NCBI RefSeq assembly: GCF_042610425.1
Contig: NZ_JBGJZM010000002.1
Coordinates: forward strand, 62,001-126,000
Origin: Ectobacillus sp042610425
Lineage (GTDB): Bacteria > Bacillota > Bacilli > Bacillales > Bacillaceae_G
Reading direction: 5' to 3'
DNA length: 64,000 nucleotides
Both the position numbers and the translations under genes were made by a program. Positions 27,304-35,891 of the stretch are shown here, piece by piece (the first letter of the stretch is position 1; every line of letters begins with the position of its first letter). Under the pieces are notes generated by a model. That model saw only the letters and a list, made by a program, of their open reading frames with translations, made no database searches and was not told the DNA's origin.

Positions 27304-27756
27304 TCATAGACGATTCATTTTTTGTTTATATAACAGCATTTTCTCTCTTGCAAACTCCCTTGCATCCTTCTCGAAAGATCTTGCTTCATAGGGCAGATGA
27401 CGTTCTGCCTGATATTGCATCTTGCCGCGCTTGTTTTGAAACTGCATATGATGATGGATTTCATGAAGTAGCGTTGCAAGCAACTGTTCATACGTGTCCC
27501 ATGTAAAGATAAAAATTAGATCCTTGTTTGGATGATAGTACCCATTCATAGGAAATAGAAACTCTTCCTCTTCTTCACCAAGCGCCAAAAGAATGTCATT
27601 TGCATCACACGTATCACAAAAAATAATAGGAGCCTTATGGTATGGTTGCATGGACATAATATCTTCTTTTACCTGCTCAATTGGCCATGGAAACTCTTCA
27701 TCGATGACATACCAGTTTTCAACTCTCACATATTCTTTGCGCAGCGAGAATTTCAT
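27304..27756 (-). CDS. Unrecognised 150-residue protein with HEXXH zinc-protease-like motif
   Basis: I do not recognise the family with certainty. The sequence has TLLHEIHHHMQFQNKRG (about residue 95), an HEXXH motif of zincin metallopeptidases with extra histidines. It also has an acidic stretch EEEEEF in the middle and a helical basic C-terminus. A conserved Glu about 25 residues later (LPYEARSFEKDAREFA) could be the third ligand. No signal peptide is seen, so it is likely cytoplasmic. It could be a protease or a metal-binding relic. Confidence 0.75.
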   Translation of the reverse strand: MKFSLRKEYVRVENWYVIDEEFPWPIEQVKEDIMSMQPYHKAPIIFCDTCDANDILLALGEEEEEFLFPMNGYYHPNKDLIFIFTWDTYEQLLATLLHEIHHHMQFQNKRGKMQYQAERHLPYEARSFEKDAREFAREKMLLYKQKMNRL

Positions 27757-27964
27757 CCTACCTCTCCCCTTCTTCTAACATTTTAGTAATTCCCAACATG
27801 TAAACAAAAAATCTGCTATACATATGCAGTTCATCACATATATCCCGTTAGAAAATGCAAGAAAATTTTTAAAATTACGTCTAAATCAAAAATAGTTGTA
27901 TTAATTGGAAAAAAGATTTATTCTCGTGATGTAGTAAAAAAAGAACTTGGAGATGACAATTTTT

Positions 27965-28858
27965 ATGGCACAATTAGGCGATGCCGACTTCGTTCCCGAG
28001 ACTGCTTTGTTATCCGCACCTATCCTGAAAACAAGACACGCAGAGCTTATTATTCAACTAGCTGTCATTTTTATTGCATCTATTTTATATGCGATATCGA
28101 TGAATATGTTTTTTATTCCTCACAAAATGATTAGTGGTGGCTTTGCGGGAATCGGAATGATTATCGGATACGTAGCGCATTACAATATTGGAACATTAAT
28201 ATTAATTTTAAACGTACCTTTATTCTTTTTAAGTTACAAATACTTAGGAAAAAAAATTACGTATTTAACCATTTATTTTATTGTGATATCAACTATTGCC
28301 ATGGCAGTTATTCCTGTACAACAGCTTTCCCATGATATTTTACTCTCATCCATTTTTGGTGGTATTTTATGCGGAGCATCCACTGGTATCGTTTTCCGCT
28401 ACGCTTCTTCTACAGGCGGCTTCGATGTGATTGGATTGATTTTGGCAAAAAACAAAGATGTATCCATAGGTGAGCTTATTTTTATATTCAACTGCTTCCT
28501 TCTAGTGGTTGCTGGATTTATTTTTGGATGGGATATTACACTATATACGTTAATTAGTAGATTTGTAGTAGGGAAAGTTACCGATACCATTCATACCAAG
28601 CATATTAAGCTTACTGTTATGATTGTAACGGAGCAGGGCATAGATGTGAAACAAGCATTACTTAATCAATGCATACGCGGCATTACGATGGTAGACGCTG
28701 TTGGAGCCTATACAGATCATGTTAAAAAAGTAATCTATACAGTTATAACTCGGTACGAATTAGGTGAGGTAAAACGCCTTGTCCGCCAAGTAGATCCTAC
28801 TGCATTTATTAATATTACAGAAACGGTAGAAGTAGTGGGACGTTTTAAACGAGTATAA
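27965..28858 (+). CDS. YitT-family membrane protein (DUF2179)
   Basis: About five or six membrane segments (residues 25-210) precede a cytoplasmic DUF2179 domain ending in ITETVEVVGRFKRV. MISGGFAGIGMIIGY and ASSTGGFDVIGLILA are typical of the YitT/YpjC family. TTG at 27947 and ATG at 27953 also open this frame, but only ATG 27965 has a well spaced site (TTGGAGATGA). The transported substrate of the family is unknown. Length is 297 residues. Confidence 0.88.
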   Translation: MAQLGDADFVPETALLSAPILKTRHAELIIQLAVIFIASILYAISMNMFFIPHKMISGGFAGIGMIIGYVAHYNIGTLILILNVPLFFLSYKYLGKKITYLTIYFIVISTIAMAVIPVQQLSHDILLSSIFGGILCGASTGIVFRYASSTGGFDVIGLILAKNKDVSIGELIFIFNCFLLVVAGFIFGWDITLYTLISRFVVGKVTDTIHTKHIKLTVMIVTEQGIDVKQALLNQCIRGITMVDAVGAYTDHVKKVIYTVITRYELGEVKRLVRQVDPTAFINITETVEVVGRFKRV

Positions 28859-28895
28859 GGGAGATTTGTAAGGTAATTACTACTATCATAGTATA

Positions 28896-28957
28896 AACAG
28901 AGACGATTATCTAGAACATCTTAACAGAACAAGATGCTAGATAATCGTCTCTTTGTT
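28896..28957. terminator. Very long bidirectional terminator
   Basis: AGAGACGATTATCTAG and its complement, plus an inner ACATCTT/AAGATG pair, give a stem of over 20 bp between two convergent genes. A T-rich stretch follows. Confidence 0.88.
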
Positions 28958-28969
28958 TTATTCCTCATC

Positions 28970-30508
28970 TTACTTCTTATACTGAAGGGAATAAATATCA
29001 CGTCTGCGGTCCTTTATCTGACGAACTGTACCAGATTGTCGTTGTCTCCGCAAAATTTCTAAATCTACATCTCCTATTACTACCATTTCAATGTTTGGAT
29101 TGCATTCTCCTACGATACCGTCGCGTGCAAATTCAAAATCTGATGGGGAGAAAATGGCGGACTGTGCATATTGAATATCCATATTTTCAGCCTGCGGCAG
29201 GTTACCTACTGTCCCTGCAATAACCGTATATACTTGATTTTCGACGGCTCGTGCTTGGGAGCAATACCGAACACGTAAATACCCTTGGCGGTCTTCTGTG
29301 CAAAATGGTGTGAAAATAATTCGTGCCCCCTGATCAACTGCGATACGTGCAAGCTCCGGAAATTCGATATCATAACAAATTTGGATCGCAATTTTCCCAC
29401 AATCCGTATCGAATACTTTTACCTCATCACCTTCACTAATGCCCCACCATTTTGTCTCATTAGGTGTTACATGTAACTTATATTGCTTTTCAATCGTTCC
29501 ATTTCGGCGGAACAGATAGGCAATATTGTATATTTTCCCATCCTCTTCGACAAAATGAGAGCCACCAATAATATTAACATTATACTTTACAGCTAAATCT
29601 GTAAACAAACTGATATAACTCTCGGTATACTCTGTAATTCGTTGCACCGCTAAGCTAGGGGCTTTTTCATGCATAAATGACATCAACTGCGTCGTAAAGA
29701 TTTCTGGAAATACGGCAAAATCAGAATCTGCATCAGATGCAACACCTGTGTAGTATTCCACTTGCGTTGCAAATTCATCAAAGGAATGAATTTGCTTCAT
29801 CATATATTGGACCGCACAAATCCGCACGGGAAACGATGTTTTATAATAGCGCTTCGTATTCGGCTGATAATCTACGTTATTCCATTCCATTAATGTGGCG
29901 TATCGCTTCGATGCCTTATCATCGGGCAAGTATCCTGGGTTAATCCGCATTAACGTGAAGCCGTTTAATGCTTGAAACGATAAAACAGGATCGTATATTT
30001 TGTGCAGAATAACCTCATCAACATATTCTCTTGGAGATAATGTATCCGAATATTTATGATAATTGGGGATCCGTCCCCCAATAATTATGCTTTTTAAATT
30101 GAGGCGACGAGCTAAATCCTTACGTGCTTCATACAATCGATACCCGATTTTCATGCGACGATAGGCAGGATGTACCATAACCTCAATTCCATACATGTTA
30201 TAGCCATCCGGATTATGATTCGTTATATATCCGTTATCTGTAATATCATCCCATGTGTGACGATCATCATATTCATCAAAGTTAATGAGCAGGCTAGAGC
30301 AAGAACCAATAATCTCTCCCTCAAACTCTGCACAGAATTGGCCTTCTTGGAAATGTTCCAAGTGACTCTCCAATTGTGCCCTTGTCCATGGCTCCATTCC
30401 AGGAAAGCAGGAAGCCTGCATGGCAATAATACTATCGATATCTCGATACTCAATATTTCGAATTAAAATTTTCTTCTCAAACTTTTTTAAATCTAATTGA
30501 TCGGACAT
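28970..30508 (-). CDS. GNAT N-acetyltransferase fused to carbon-nitrogen hydrolase
   Basis: This 512-residue protein joins two enzymes. Residues about 15-200 are a GNAT domain with the acetyl-CoA loop VHPAYRRMKIGYRLYEA. Residues about 230-490 are a nitrilase-superfamily hydrolase whose catalytic triad is seen as Glu in VFPEIF, Lys in KQYKLHVTPNE and Cys in IQICYDIEFPE. The fused architecture is known in Bacillus and other bacteria. The hydrolase is probably an amidase. Whether the GNAT half acetylates its product is inference. It is a single-gene transcript. Confidence 0.92.
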   Translation of the reverse strand: MSDQLDLKKFEKKILIRNIEYRDIDSIIAMQASCFPGMEPWTRAQLESHLEHFQEGQFCAEFEGEIIGSCSSLLINFDEYDDRHTWDDITDNGYITNHNPDGYNMYGIEVMVHPAYRRMKIGYRLYEARKDLARRLNLKSIIIGGRIPNYHKYSDTLSPREYVDEVILHKIYDPVLSFQALNGFTLMRINPGYLPDDKASKRYATLMEWNNVDYQPNTKRYYKTSFPVRICAVQYMMKQIHSFDEFATQVEYYTGVASDADSDFAVFPEIFTTQLMSFMHEKAPSLAVQRITEYTESYISLFTDLAVKYNVNIIGGSHFVEEDGKIYNIAYLFRRNGTIEKQYKLHVTPNETKWWGISEGDEVKVFDTDCGKIAIQICYDIEFPELARIAVDQGARIIFTPFCTEDRQGYLRVRYCSQARAVENQVYTVIAGTVGNLPQAENMDIQYAQSAIFSPSDFEFARDGIVGECNPNIEMVVIGDVDLEILRRQRQSGTVRQIKDRRRDIYSLQYKK

Positions 30509-30828
30509 ACTATGAACTCCTTTTTATTCCGTTCTCTTTCATAATTTCTCTATTATAAATACGGTTTACACTTAGTAGTATACCTCATTTTACCTATTAT
30601 GATTTTATGAGACGAATCATATGACTACAATTTTAATTACAACCATGCGTTTATAATCAAAATACCACGAGCATAAAGTGAAACTTCTCACCGCGGGGTT
30701 CAAAAGCCTTCTTAATACGGGATAAAATTACTTTATATACCTTTATCCTATGTTGACTTTACTGACACGAGATGATAGGATAATAAAAACAAACTAAACC
30801 GATTGGAATTAAAAATACAACTGTATAT
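30509..30828. other. Intergenic stretch before the S-box leader
   Basis: These 320 AT-rich bases separate the divergent GNAT-hydrolase and alpha/beta hydrolase genes. I see no gene. It should hold both promoters, but I cannot name a clear -35/-10 pair. Confidence 0.4.
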
Positions 30829-30927
30829 ATTATCAAGAGTGAACGAGAGATCTGGCTTGATGACTTCACAGCAACCTCCCCTAGGAAAGGTGCTTCTACC
30901 AGCAAAGCAGATGCTTTGGTTGATAAA
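30829..30927 (+). ncRNA. Degenerate SAM-I (S-box) riboswitch before an alpha/beta hydrolase
   Basis: S-box landmarks appear in order: P1 strand TTATCAAGAG (30830-30839), GAGATCTGGCTTGATGAC, CAGCAACC, GGTGC, ACCAGC, the small hairpin AAAGCAGATGCTTT and the closing TTGATAA (30920-30926), which pairs perfectly with TTATCAA. TTTGGTTG (30915-30922) can pair instead with CAACCAAA (30946-30953), which would free or block AACC/GGTT followed by a T run (30947-30971). The match is weaker than the metN switch. Confidence 0.75.
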
Positions 30928-30996
30928 ATGGTACCACTCTTTTTGCAACCAAATGCAGGAAGGGTTTTTTATTTTACTAAAAAGGAGACATGTACA

Positions 30997-31770
30997 TTGA
31001 AGAAATCCTATTCTATACTACCAGGAGCAGAACCGTTTTTCTTTAAAGGCAATGAAATTGGTATTTTAGTTTCACACGGATTTAATGGTACACCGCAAAG
31101 TATGCGATACGTTGGCGAAAGGCTTGCGGAAAGAGGATTTACGGTGTTAGGTGTTAGATTAGCAGGACACGGTACGCATTACGAAGATTTGGAGCGATGT
31201 TACTATGAGGACTGGATTCGAAGCCTTGAAGAAGGATATGAATTCCTTGCAAAACATTGTAAGTCTATTTATATCGTCGGACAATCCATGGGCGCCACTC
31301 TTGCCCTCACGCTTGCCCAATCCCATACATGTGCTGGCGTTATCAGTATTAATGCTGCATTCTCAGTTCCGTGCTATGAAGTCTATGATGCTACGAATTC
31401 GCCTAAATATATTGACGAATCAGCTCCCGATATGAAAGATTCCTCTGTGTATGAAATCGTCTATGATACCGTTCCCGTTTCATCCATTTTGCAGCTCCTT
31501 CGTCTCATTCCATTTGCGAAAGCAAGACTCTCCTCGGTTCATTGTCCCGTCTTGCTATTGCATTCAGAAGAAGATCATGTCGTACCAGCCCATTCTGCAT
31601 ATCAAGTCTATGATGCCATCGGCTCTTCACAAAAAAAATTCATACCTTTAACAAATTCATATCACGTTGCCTCCATGGATTTCGATAAAGATAAGATTGT
31701 AAACTACTGCACACAATTTATCGAAGGAAAATTAAGCCTTCCTACTTCCTACAAGGCATCCACTGTCTAA
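30997..31770 (+). CDS. Alpha/beta hydrolase, carboxylesterase type
   Basis: This 257-residue protein has the esterase/lipase fold: oxyanion region VSHGFNGTPQSM, nucleophile elbow GQSMGA, acid HSEEDHVVP and histidine NSYHVASMD complete the triad. It resembles the Est-type carboxylesterases and is a distant relative of the est gene at 50.6-51.3 kb. AAAGGAG lies 10 bases before a TTG at 30997, so I use that start rather than an in-frame ATG inside the riboswitch. The S-box leader suggests a role tied to SAM or sulfur metabolism, which is inference. Confidence 0.85.
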   Translation: MKKSYSILPGAEPFFFKGNEIGILVSHGFNGTPQSMRYVGERLAERGFTVLGVRLAGHGTHYEDLERCYYEDWIRSLEEGYEFLAKHCKSIYIVGQSMGATLALTLAQSHTCAGVISINAAFSVPCYEVYDATNSPKYIDESAPDMKDSSVYEIVYDTVPVSSILQLLRLIPFAKARLSSVHCPVLLLHSEEDHVVPAHSAYQVYDAIGSSQKKFIPLTNSYHVASMDFDKDKIVNYCTQFIEGKLSLPTSYKASTV

Positions 31771-31806
31771 AAAACGAGCATCGGAATAATCCGATGCTCG
31801 TTTTTT
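31771..31806. terminator. Bidirectional terminator
   Basis: AAAACGAGCATCGGA pairs with TCCGATGCTCGTTTT around a short loop between convergent genes, with T runs on both strands. Confidence 0.9.
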
Positions 31807-32501
31807 TACATAAGACTAAGAAGAGAACCTTCATTGACCTTCTTCTTAGACGAATCTTTCCGATCTTTCCGATCTTTATCTTTTATTTCATCCATTTCCT
31901 CTTTAAGCCGTTTCATTTTCGCATCCAAATATTGAATCATTTCTGCGGTCTCTTTTAATTGGTCAGTCAAATGTTTCGGAACTGTTTGATCAAATTTGTA
32001 ATAAATCTTATGCTCCAGGCTTGCCCAGAAATCCATCGCTACGGTTCGAATTTGAATTTCCACCTTCACATGCTCAGTTCGTGTGGAAAGAAACACTGGC
32101 ACTTCCACAATAAGATGCAGACTCTGATAACCATTTGGCTTTGGATGCTTAATATAATCCTTTACACGTAACACTTTAATATCATCTTGACCCTGAACAA
32201 TATCATAAATTTTATAAATATCGGAAACAAAGGAGCATGTGACACGAAAACCAGCGATATCATGAATATGCCCTTTCGCATTCTCCACTGTAATAGCAAG
32301 TCCTTTCCGTTCTAGCTTACTTACAATGCTTTCAGGGCTTTTAATTCTTGATTTAATATGTTCGATTGGATTGTGCTGATGTACAAATTGAAATTCTTCA
32401 TTTAAAATCGTTAATTTCGTATCCATTTCATCTAACGCAAATTTATATACAAATAAGAAATTTGTCCATTCTGCAATTTGATCTTGAATGATGTGTTGCA
32501 T
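31806..32501 (-). CDS. Small alarmone synthetase, RelA/SpoT synthetase domain
   Basis: This 231-residue protein has only the (p)ppGpp synthetase domain: KSRIKSPESIVSKLERKG, HIHDIAGFRVTCSFVSDIY, DYIKHPKPNGYQSLHLIVEVP and VEIQIRTVAMDFWASLEHKIYYK. There is no HD hydrolase. It is a RelP/RelQ-type (YwaC/YjbM-like) synthetase making alarmones under stress; which of the two I cannot decide. The C-terminus is highly charged (KDKDRKDRKDSSKKK). The ATG at 32501 follows AAAGGTGATACC, while the earlier GTG lies inside that site. The leader has two competing hairpins. Confidence 0.9.
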   Translation of the reverse strand: MQHIIQDQIAEWTNFLFVYKFALDEMDTKLTILNEEFQFVHQHNPIEHIKSRIKSPESIVSKLERKGLAITVENAKGHIHDIAGFRVTCSFVSDIYKIYDIVQGQDDIKVLRVKDYIKHPKPNGYQSLHLIVEVPVFLSTRTEHVKVEIQIRTVAMDFWASLEHKIYYKFDQTVPKHLTDQLKETAEMIQYLDAKMKRLKEEMDEIKDKDRKDRKDSSKKKVNEGSLLSLM

Positions 32502-32529
32502 AACAGGTATCACCTTTTCTCTTATTTTC

Positions 32530-32563
32530 TGATACTATTTTCACTGTATCAGAATACAGTGAA
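32530..32563 (-). promoter_or_regulatory. Two mutually exclusive hairpins in the alarmone synthetase leader
   Basis: TTCACTGTAT (32540-32549) and ATACAGTGAA (32554-32563) are a perfect 10-bp inverted repeat with a 4-nt loop. Overlapping it, TCTGATAC (from about 32528) and GTATCAGA (to 32553) form an 8-bp stem that uses the same bases. Only one can form at a time. It lies 30-60 bp before the start and may be an RNA switch or a protein operator. Confidence 0.45.
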
Positions 32564-32710
32564 CTTTGCATGAAATCTGTATGAATAGTTCATGACAAAT
32601 TCATTGCAAAATCCGCTAATTTAACGTCACATTGTTGCTAGTATGTACGGATCATTCTTTCTCTTGCAGGATTTTAGTAATCGCATCCCTAACGAGTTGA
32701 TGATCCCTTC

Positions 32711-33763
32711 TTAGGATAACCTAGAAACCGTAACCGTACGGCGCTCCCGACTACTTTGCATAGCTGCATGGATAATTGTAATCGTCTGTAAGCCGTCATC
32801 TGCCGTAACTGGATTCGATTTTCCAAAGCGTATATGCTCATAAATGCCCTGGTAATAGGCTGCATAATTGCCTTGCACCGTTGCGATTCGTTGCTCCGTC
32901 ATCGTCCCGTCCTCTTCTGTTATCAGTCGCCCATACATATCCGGTTCATCTTTACCAAAATCTTTACCCAACGGGTTTTCTCCAGCTCTTAACTTACTTT
33001 CCTGTATATCGAGCCCATACTTTATATAACTTCCTTTACTACCATGTATGAGAAATTTTGGTCCTTGTCCCATTACAATGGATCCGGAATGAAGTACAAC
33101 ACGTAAGTTTTCGTAACCCATTATAATATGAAAATAATCATCGACCTCCCCGCCTTTTCGCTGGGCGAACACATCGGCCATCACAAACTGTGGCATCCCG
33201 AACAGATGCAAGGCTTGGTCAATTAAATGTGAGCCTAAATCATATAACATACCTGCTCCCTTACCTATTTTTTCCCTCCAGCGATCACGCACATGAGGAC
33301 GAAAACGATCAAAATGTGCTTCGTACGTCGTAATTTCTCCTACTATACCCTTTTGTATTAATTTTTTTATCGTCAGAAAATCATTATCCCAACGTCTATT
33401 TTGATACACGCTGAGCATTACACCTTTCTTCTTTGCAAGTGAAATTAATTCAACTGCCTCACTTGGTTCAATAACCATTGGCTTTTCTACAATGACATGC
33501 TTTTCATGTAGAATACTTTCTTTTGCCATTTCATAATGCAGGCTATTCGGCGTCGTAATGACAACCAACTCAATTGAATCATCTTGCAAAATTTCATCGA
33601 TTGTAGAAACAACCCTGACATTTCCCATATCACGGTGAACCCGCATAGCATCACTCGACATGATAGCTACTAGCTCAAATTCATCTAACACACGTAAAAA
33701 CGGTGCATGAAAGGTTGCCCCTGAAAATCCATATCCGATTAGACCGACTTTAATTGCATTCAT
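32711..33763 (-). CDS. Gfo/Idh/MocA-family oxidoreductase
   Basis: This 350-residue NAD(P)-dependent dehydrogenase has GLIGYGFSGATFHAPFL (Rossmann), ITTPNSLHYEMAKESI and the catalytic HVIVEKPMVIEP with the EKP lysine, then the LYDLGSHLIDQALHLFG histidine region. Substrates in the family are sugars or inositols. The ATG overlaps the TGA of a decayed deoR-type gene (ATGA), so they formed an operon, which suggests a carbohydrate-related substrate. Confidence 0.92.
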   Translation of the reverse strand: MNAIKVGLIGYGFSGATFHAPFLRVLDEFELVAIMSSDAMRVHRDMGNVRVVSTIDEILQDDSIELVVITTPNSLHYEMAKESILHEKHVIVEKPMVIEPSEAVELISLAKKKGVMLSVYQNRRWDNDFLTIKKLIQKGIVGEITTYEAHFDRFRPHVRDRWREKIGKGAGMLYDLGSHLIDQALHLFGMPQFVMADVFAQRKGGEVDDYFHIIMGYENLRVVLHSGSIVMGQGPKFLIHGSKGSYIKYGLDIQESKLRAGENPLGKDFGKDEPDMYGRLITEEDGTMTEQRIATVQGNYAAYYQGIYEHIRFGKSNPVTADDGLQTITIIHAAMQSSRERRTVTVSRLS

Positions 33764-34012
33764 TTCATTTCCTCCTCCGTTCCATCTGCTATAATCAGTT
33801 TTACATCATATGTTTCTAGTTGTTCCTGTAATTCTACTGGCGGTGCTTCGTCCGTAATGACGACATGAATACTTTGTAAACTTTCTACTGTATGTAAAAA
33901 TACCTTCTGAAATTTCGAATGATCTGTTACCTGCTTGAATCATCTCTTTTTTTCACATAGGCTTACTCTTTAGCATCCCCATAATCCGTTGTAATCTTTC
34001 TCGTTGCAGCAT
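33760..34012 (-). pseudogene. DeoR-family regulator remnant, internal deletion
   Basis: An ATG at 34012 after GGAGG encodes 19 residues that match a DeoR N-terminus (MLQRERLQRIMGMLKSK), then a TGA. A second frame at 33930-33760 encodes the family's C-terminal end (VTDHSKFQKVF, VVITDEAPPVELQEQL, VKLIIADGTEEE). Roughly 170 middle codons, with most of the helix-turn-helix and the effector domain, are missing. Its stop overlaps the start of the Gfo/Idh gene. Confidence 0.8.
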
Positions 34013-34312
34013 AGCAATCCTCCATCCCCTGTTTACGCTCAGCGTATCGATTTCCCTTACAAAATCCAAGTAAAAAACTTAAAATTTTATAAAATATAAT
34101 TTTAAAATAGACTATAAAAATTTATTGTGAGATTATATCCCATAAATAGATAAATATTAACAAAAGTATAGGTATAATATAGATTAATACTTATTTTAAA
34201 ATGGTCATTCCGCCTATTTCATTAGGCTTTGTAAAGTAATCTAGGCTATTTTCTTGCAATAGCCATCAAAAAGTCGGTACAGTAGAAAAAATCATACTAG
34301 GAGTGGATTTCA
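34013..34312. other. AT-rich intergenic stretch
   Basis: These 300 bases lie between the deoR remnant and the next plus-strand gene. They are AT-rich, with a TATAAT at 34173-34178 that may be the -10 of the following gene. I see no gene or clear hairpin. Confidence 0.4.
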
Positions 34313-35245
34313 TTGAAGGAATTAAAACGAATTGCATTTTTAGGGCTTGGAAATATGGGCGAACCGATGGCAAATATACTGCTTAAGGCAGGCTATTCGG
34401 TTACAATTATGCCTCATCGTCGCATGGAACCAGCGCAGCGCTTAGAAGCAGTAGGTGCTGCCATTGCCTCGTCGAAAGAAGAACTCGTAGAAAACGCAGA
34501 CATGATGATTTCCATGCTTCCGAATCTTCCTGAAATACGAGAAATGCTACTTGGCGAATTTGGTATTGCAAGTATGGTAAAGAGTCCTACCATTCTATTA
34601 AATATGAGTACGGTATCCCATAGCGGCATTCGGACATTAGCGGATGAACTTCGTACATATGACATTCGTGTACTAGATGCACCGGTAAGCGGCGGACCTG
34701 CACGTGCAACCGATGGTACGTTAACGATTATGGCTGGCGGTGAAATGGATCTTTTTTCCGAATGTGAAGATGTGTTACATACACTTGGAAAATTTGTCTA
34801 TTATACAGGTGCACTTGGAACGGGCCAGGTAGCGAAACTATGTAACAATATGATGTTTGCGGCTATTACTGCCATCACGTCCGAAGCGTTAACAGTAGGA
34901 GTAAAAGCAGGTGTAGATGCAGAAACACTTCGCAGCATTATTCTACAATCAACTGGCGGCAATTATGCCCTAGAAAACTGGCTACCAAAAACCGTCATGC
35001 AAAATCAATATGATCCGCAATTTGCTTTAAAGCTTATGTTCAAGGATCTCGGACTAGCTCGCGATTTAGGAAAAGAAGAAGGCGTTCCGCTTTTTATGGG
35101 CAATCTTGCGCATGAGCTCTATAGCCTATTTAATAATGAAGAATTCCGTGAAAAAGATTTATCAGTTATTAGTACGCTCTATCAAAATGCAGCTGGCATT
35201 AATATAGCAGATGGCAAACCTCGAGAAAAAACGGAAATAAAATAA
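34313..35245 (+). CDS. 3-hydroxyisobutyrate dehydrogenase-family oxidoreductase
   Basis: This 310-residue beta-hydroxyacid dehydrogenase has FLGLGNMGEPMANILLKAG (Rossmann NAD(P) site), DAPVSGGPARATDGTLTIMAGG (substrate loop) and TGQVAKLCNNMM with the catalytic lysine. The exact acid (hydroxyisobutyrate, glyoxylate/succinic semialdehyde or tartronate type) cannot be told. The start is TTG, with AGGAGTGG six bases ahead. It stands alone, divergent from the Gfo/Idh gene. Confidence 0.9.
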   Translation: MKELKRIAFLGLGNMGEPMANILLKAGYSVTIMPHRRMEPAQRLEAVGAAIASSKEELVENADMMISMLPNLPEIREMLLGEFGIASMVKSPTILLNMSTVSHSGIRTLADELRTYDIRVLDAPVSGGPARATDGTLTIMAGGEMDLFSECEDVLHTLGKFVYYTGALGTGQVAKLCNNMMFAAITAITSEALTVGVKAGVDAETLRSIILQSTGGNYALENWLPKTVMQNQYDPQFALKLMFKDLGLARDLGKEEGVPLFMGNLAHELYSLFNNEEFREKDLSVISTLYQNAAGINIADGKPREKTEIK

Positions 35246-35338
35246 CAAGCAAGGCGTAACGCACCTATCAAAAAGAAAAATATGGTAAGCTACTAGTTGG
35301 ATGATACATCTATAAATAAAATGCAAGGAGGAAGCATG

Positions 35339-35848
35339 ATGTCCATATTTCAACTAGGCCATATCGTACCAAACTTTACACTCCCAGCAGCAAATGGTGA
35401 AGTATATTCATTTGAAGAACAGCAAAAGGCTGATAGCAGCTGGCATCTTATTATTTTCTTTCGCGGCTCTTGGTGTCCGGTCTGTGTGCATGATTTAACA
35501 GAAATGCAAGAAAACAAAGGTTTCTTCGACAGTAGAAACGTAGAAATTATTGCGATTTCAACGGATACACAAGAAAACCTAGCAAAAATGACAGATGATT
35601 TAAAGCTAACATTCCCTCTACTTTCAGACGAAGGCTTGCAGGCACTCAAGGCATACGATGTATTTTATCACGGTGAGGATGCACCGTATGAAGACCACGG
35701 CATTCATGGCGAACCAGCCTACTTCCTCGTCGATGAAAACGGCAAACTATTATATCAACAACGACAAACAAGCCCATTTGGTCGTCCAAGTGCAACTGAG
35801 CTTCGCAAGGTTGTACAATACATTAAAAAGCAATTAAAATCGAAATAA
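35339..35848 (+). CDS. AhpC/TSA-family peroxiredoxin
   Basis: This 169-residue protein has a thioredoxin fold with FFRGSWCPVCVHDL: the peroxidatic cysteine and a second cysteine three residues on form a CPVC pair, unlike the PxxxT/SxxC of classic AhpC. SDEGLQALKAYDV and GEPAYFLVDENGKL follow. It probably reduces peroxides or acts as a thiol reductase. AAGGAGG lies 7 bases before the second of two adjacent ATG codons, which I use. Confidence 0.9.
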   Translation: MSIFQLGHIVPNFTLPAANGEVYSFEEQQKADSSWHLIIFFRGSWCPVCVHDLTEMQENKGFFDSRNVEIIAISTDTQENLAKMTDDLKLTFPLLSDEGLQALKAYDVFYHGEDAPYEDHGIHGEPAYFLVDENGKLLYQQRQTSPFGRPSATELRKVVQYIKKQLKSK

Positions 35849-35852
35849 ATGA

Positions 35853-35891
35853 CAAAGGGAGCAGGCTCAAACCAGCCTGCTCCCTTTGTCA
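35853..35891. terminator. Bidirectional terminator
   Basis: CAAAGGGAGCAGGCT pairs with AGCCTGCTCCCTTTG around a 6-nt loop between the peroxiredoxin and the GNAT gene. Confidence 0.88.

Noticed and set aside
33930..34012. Programmed frameshift in the DeoR gene
   Set aside because: Only the ends of the family remain and about 170 codons are absent, so deletion explains it better than recoding.
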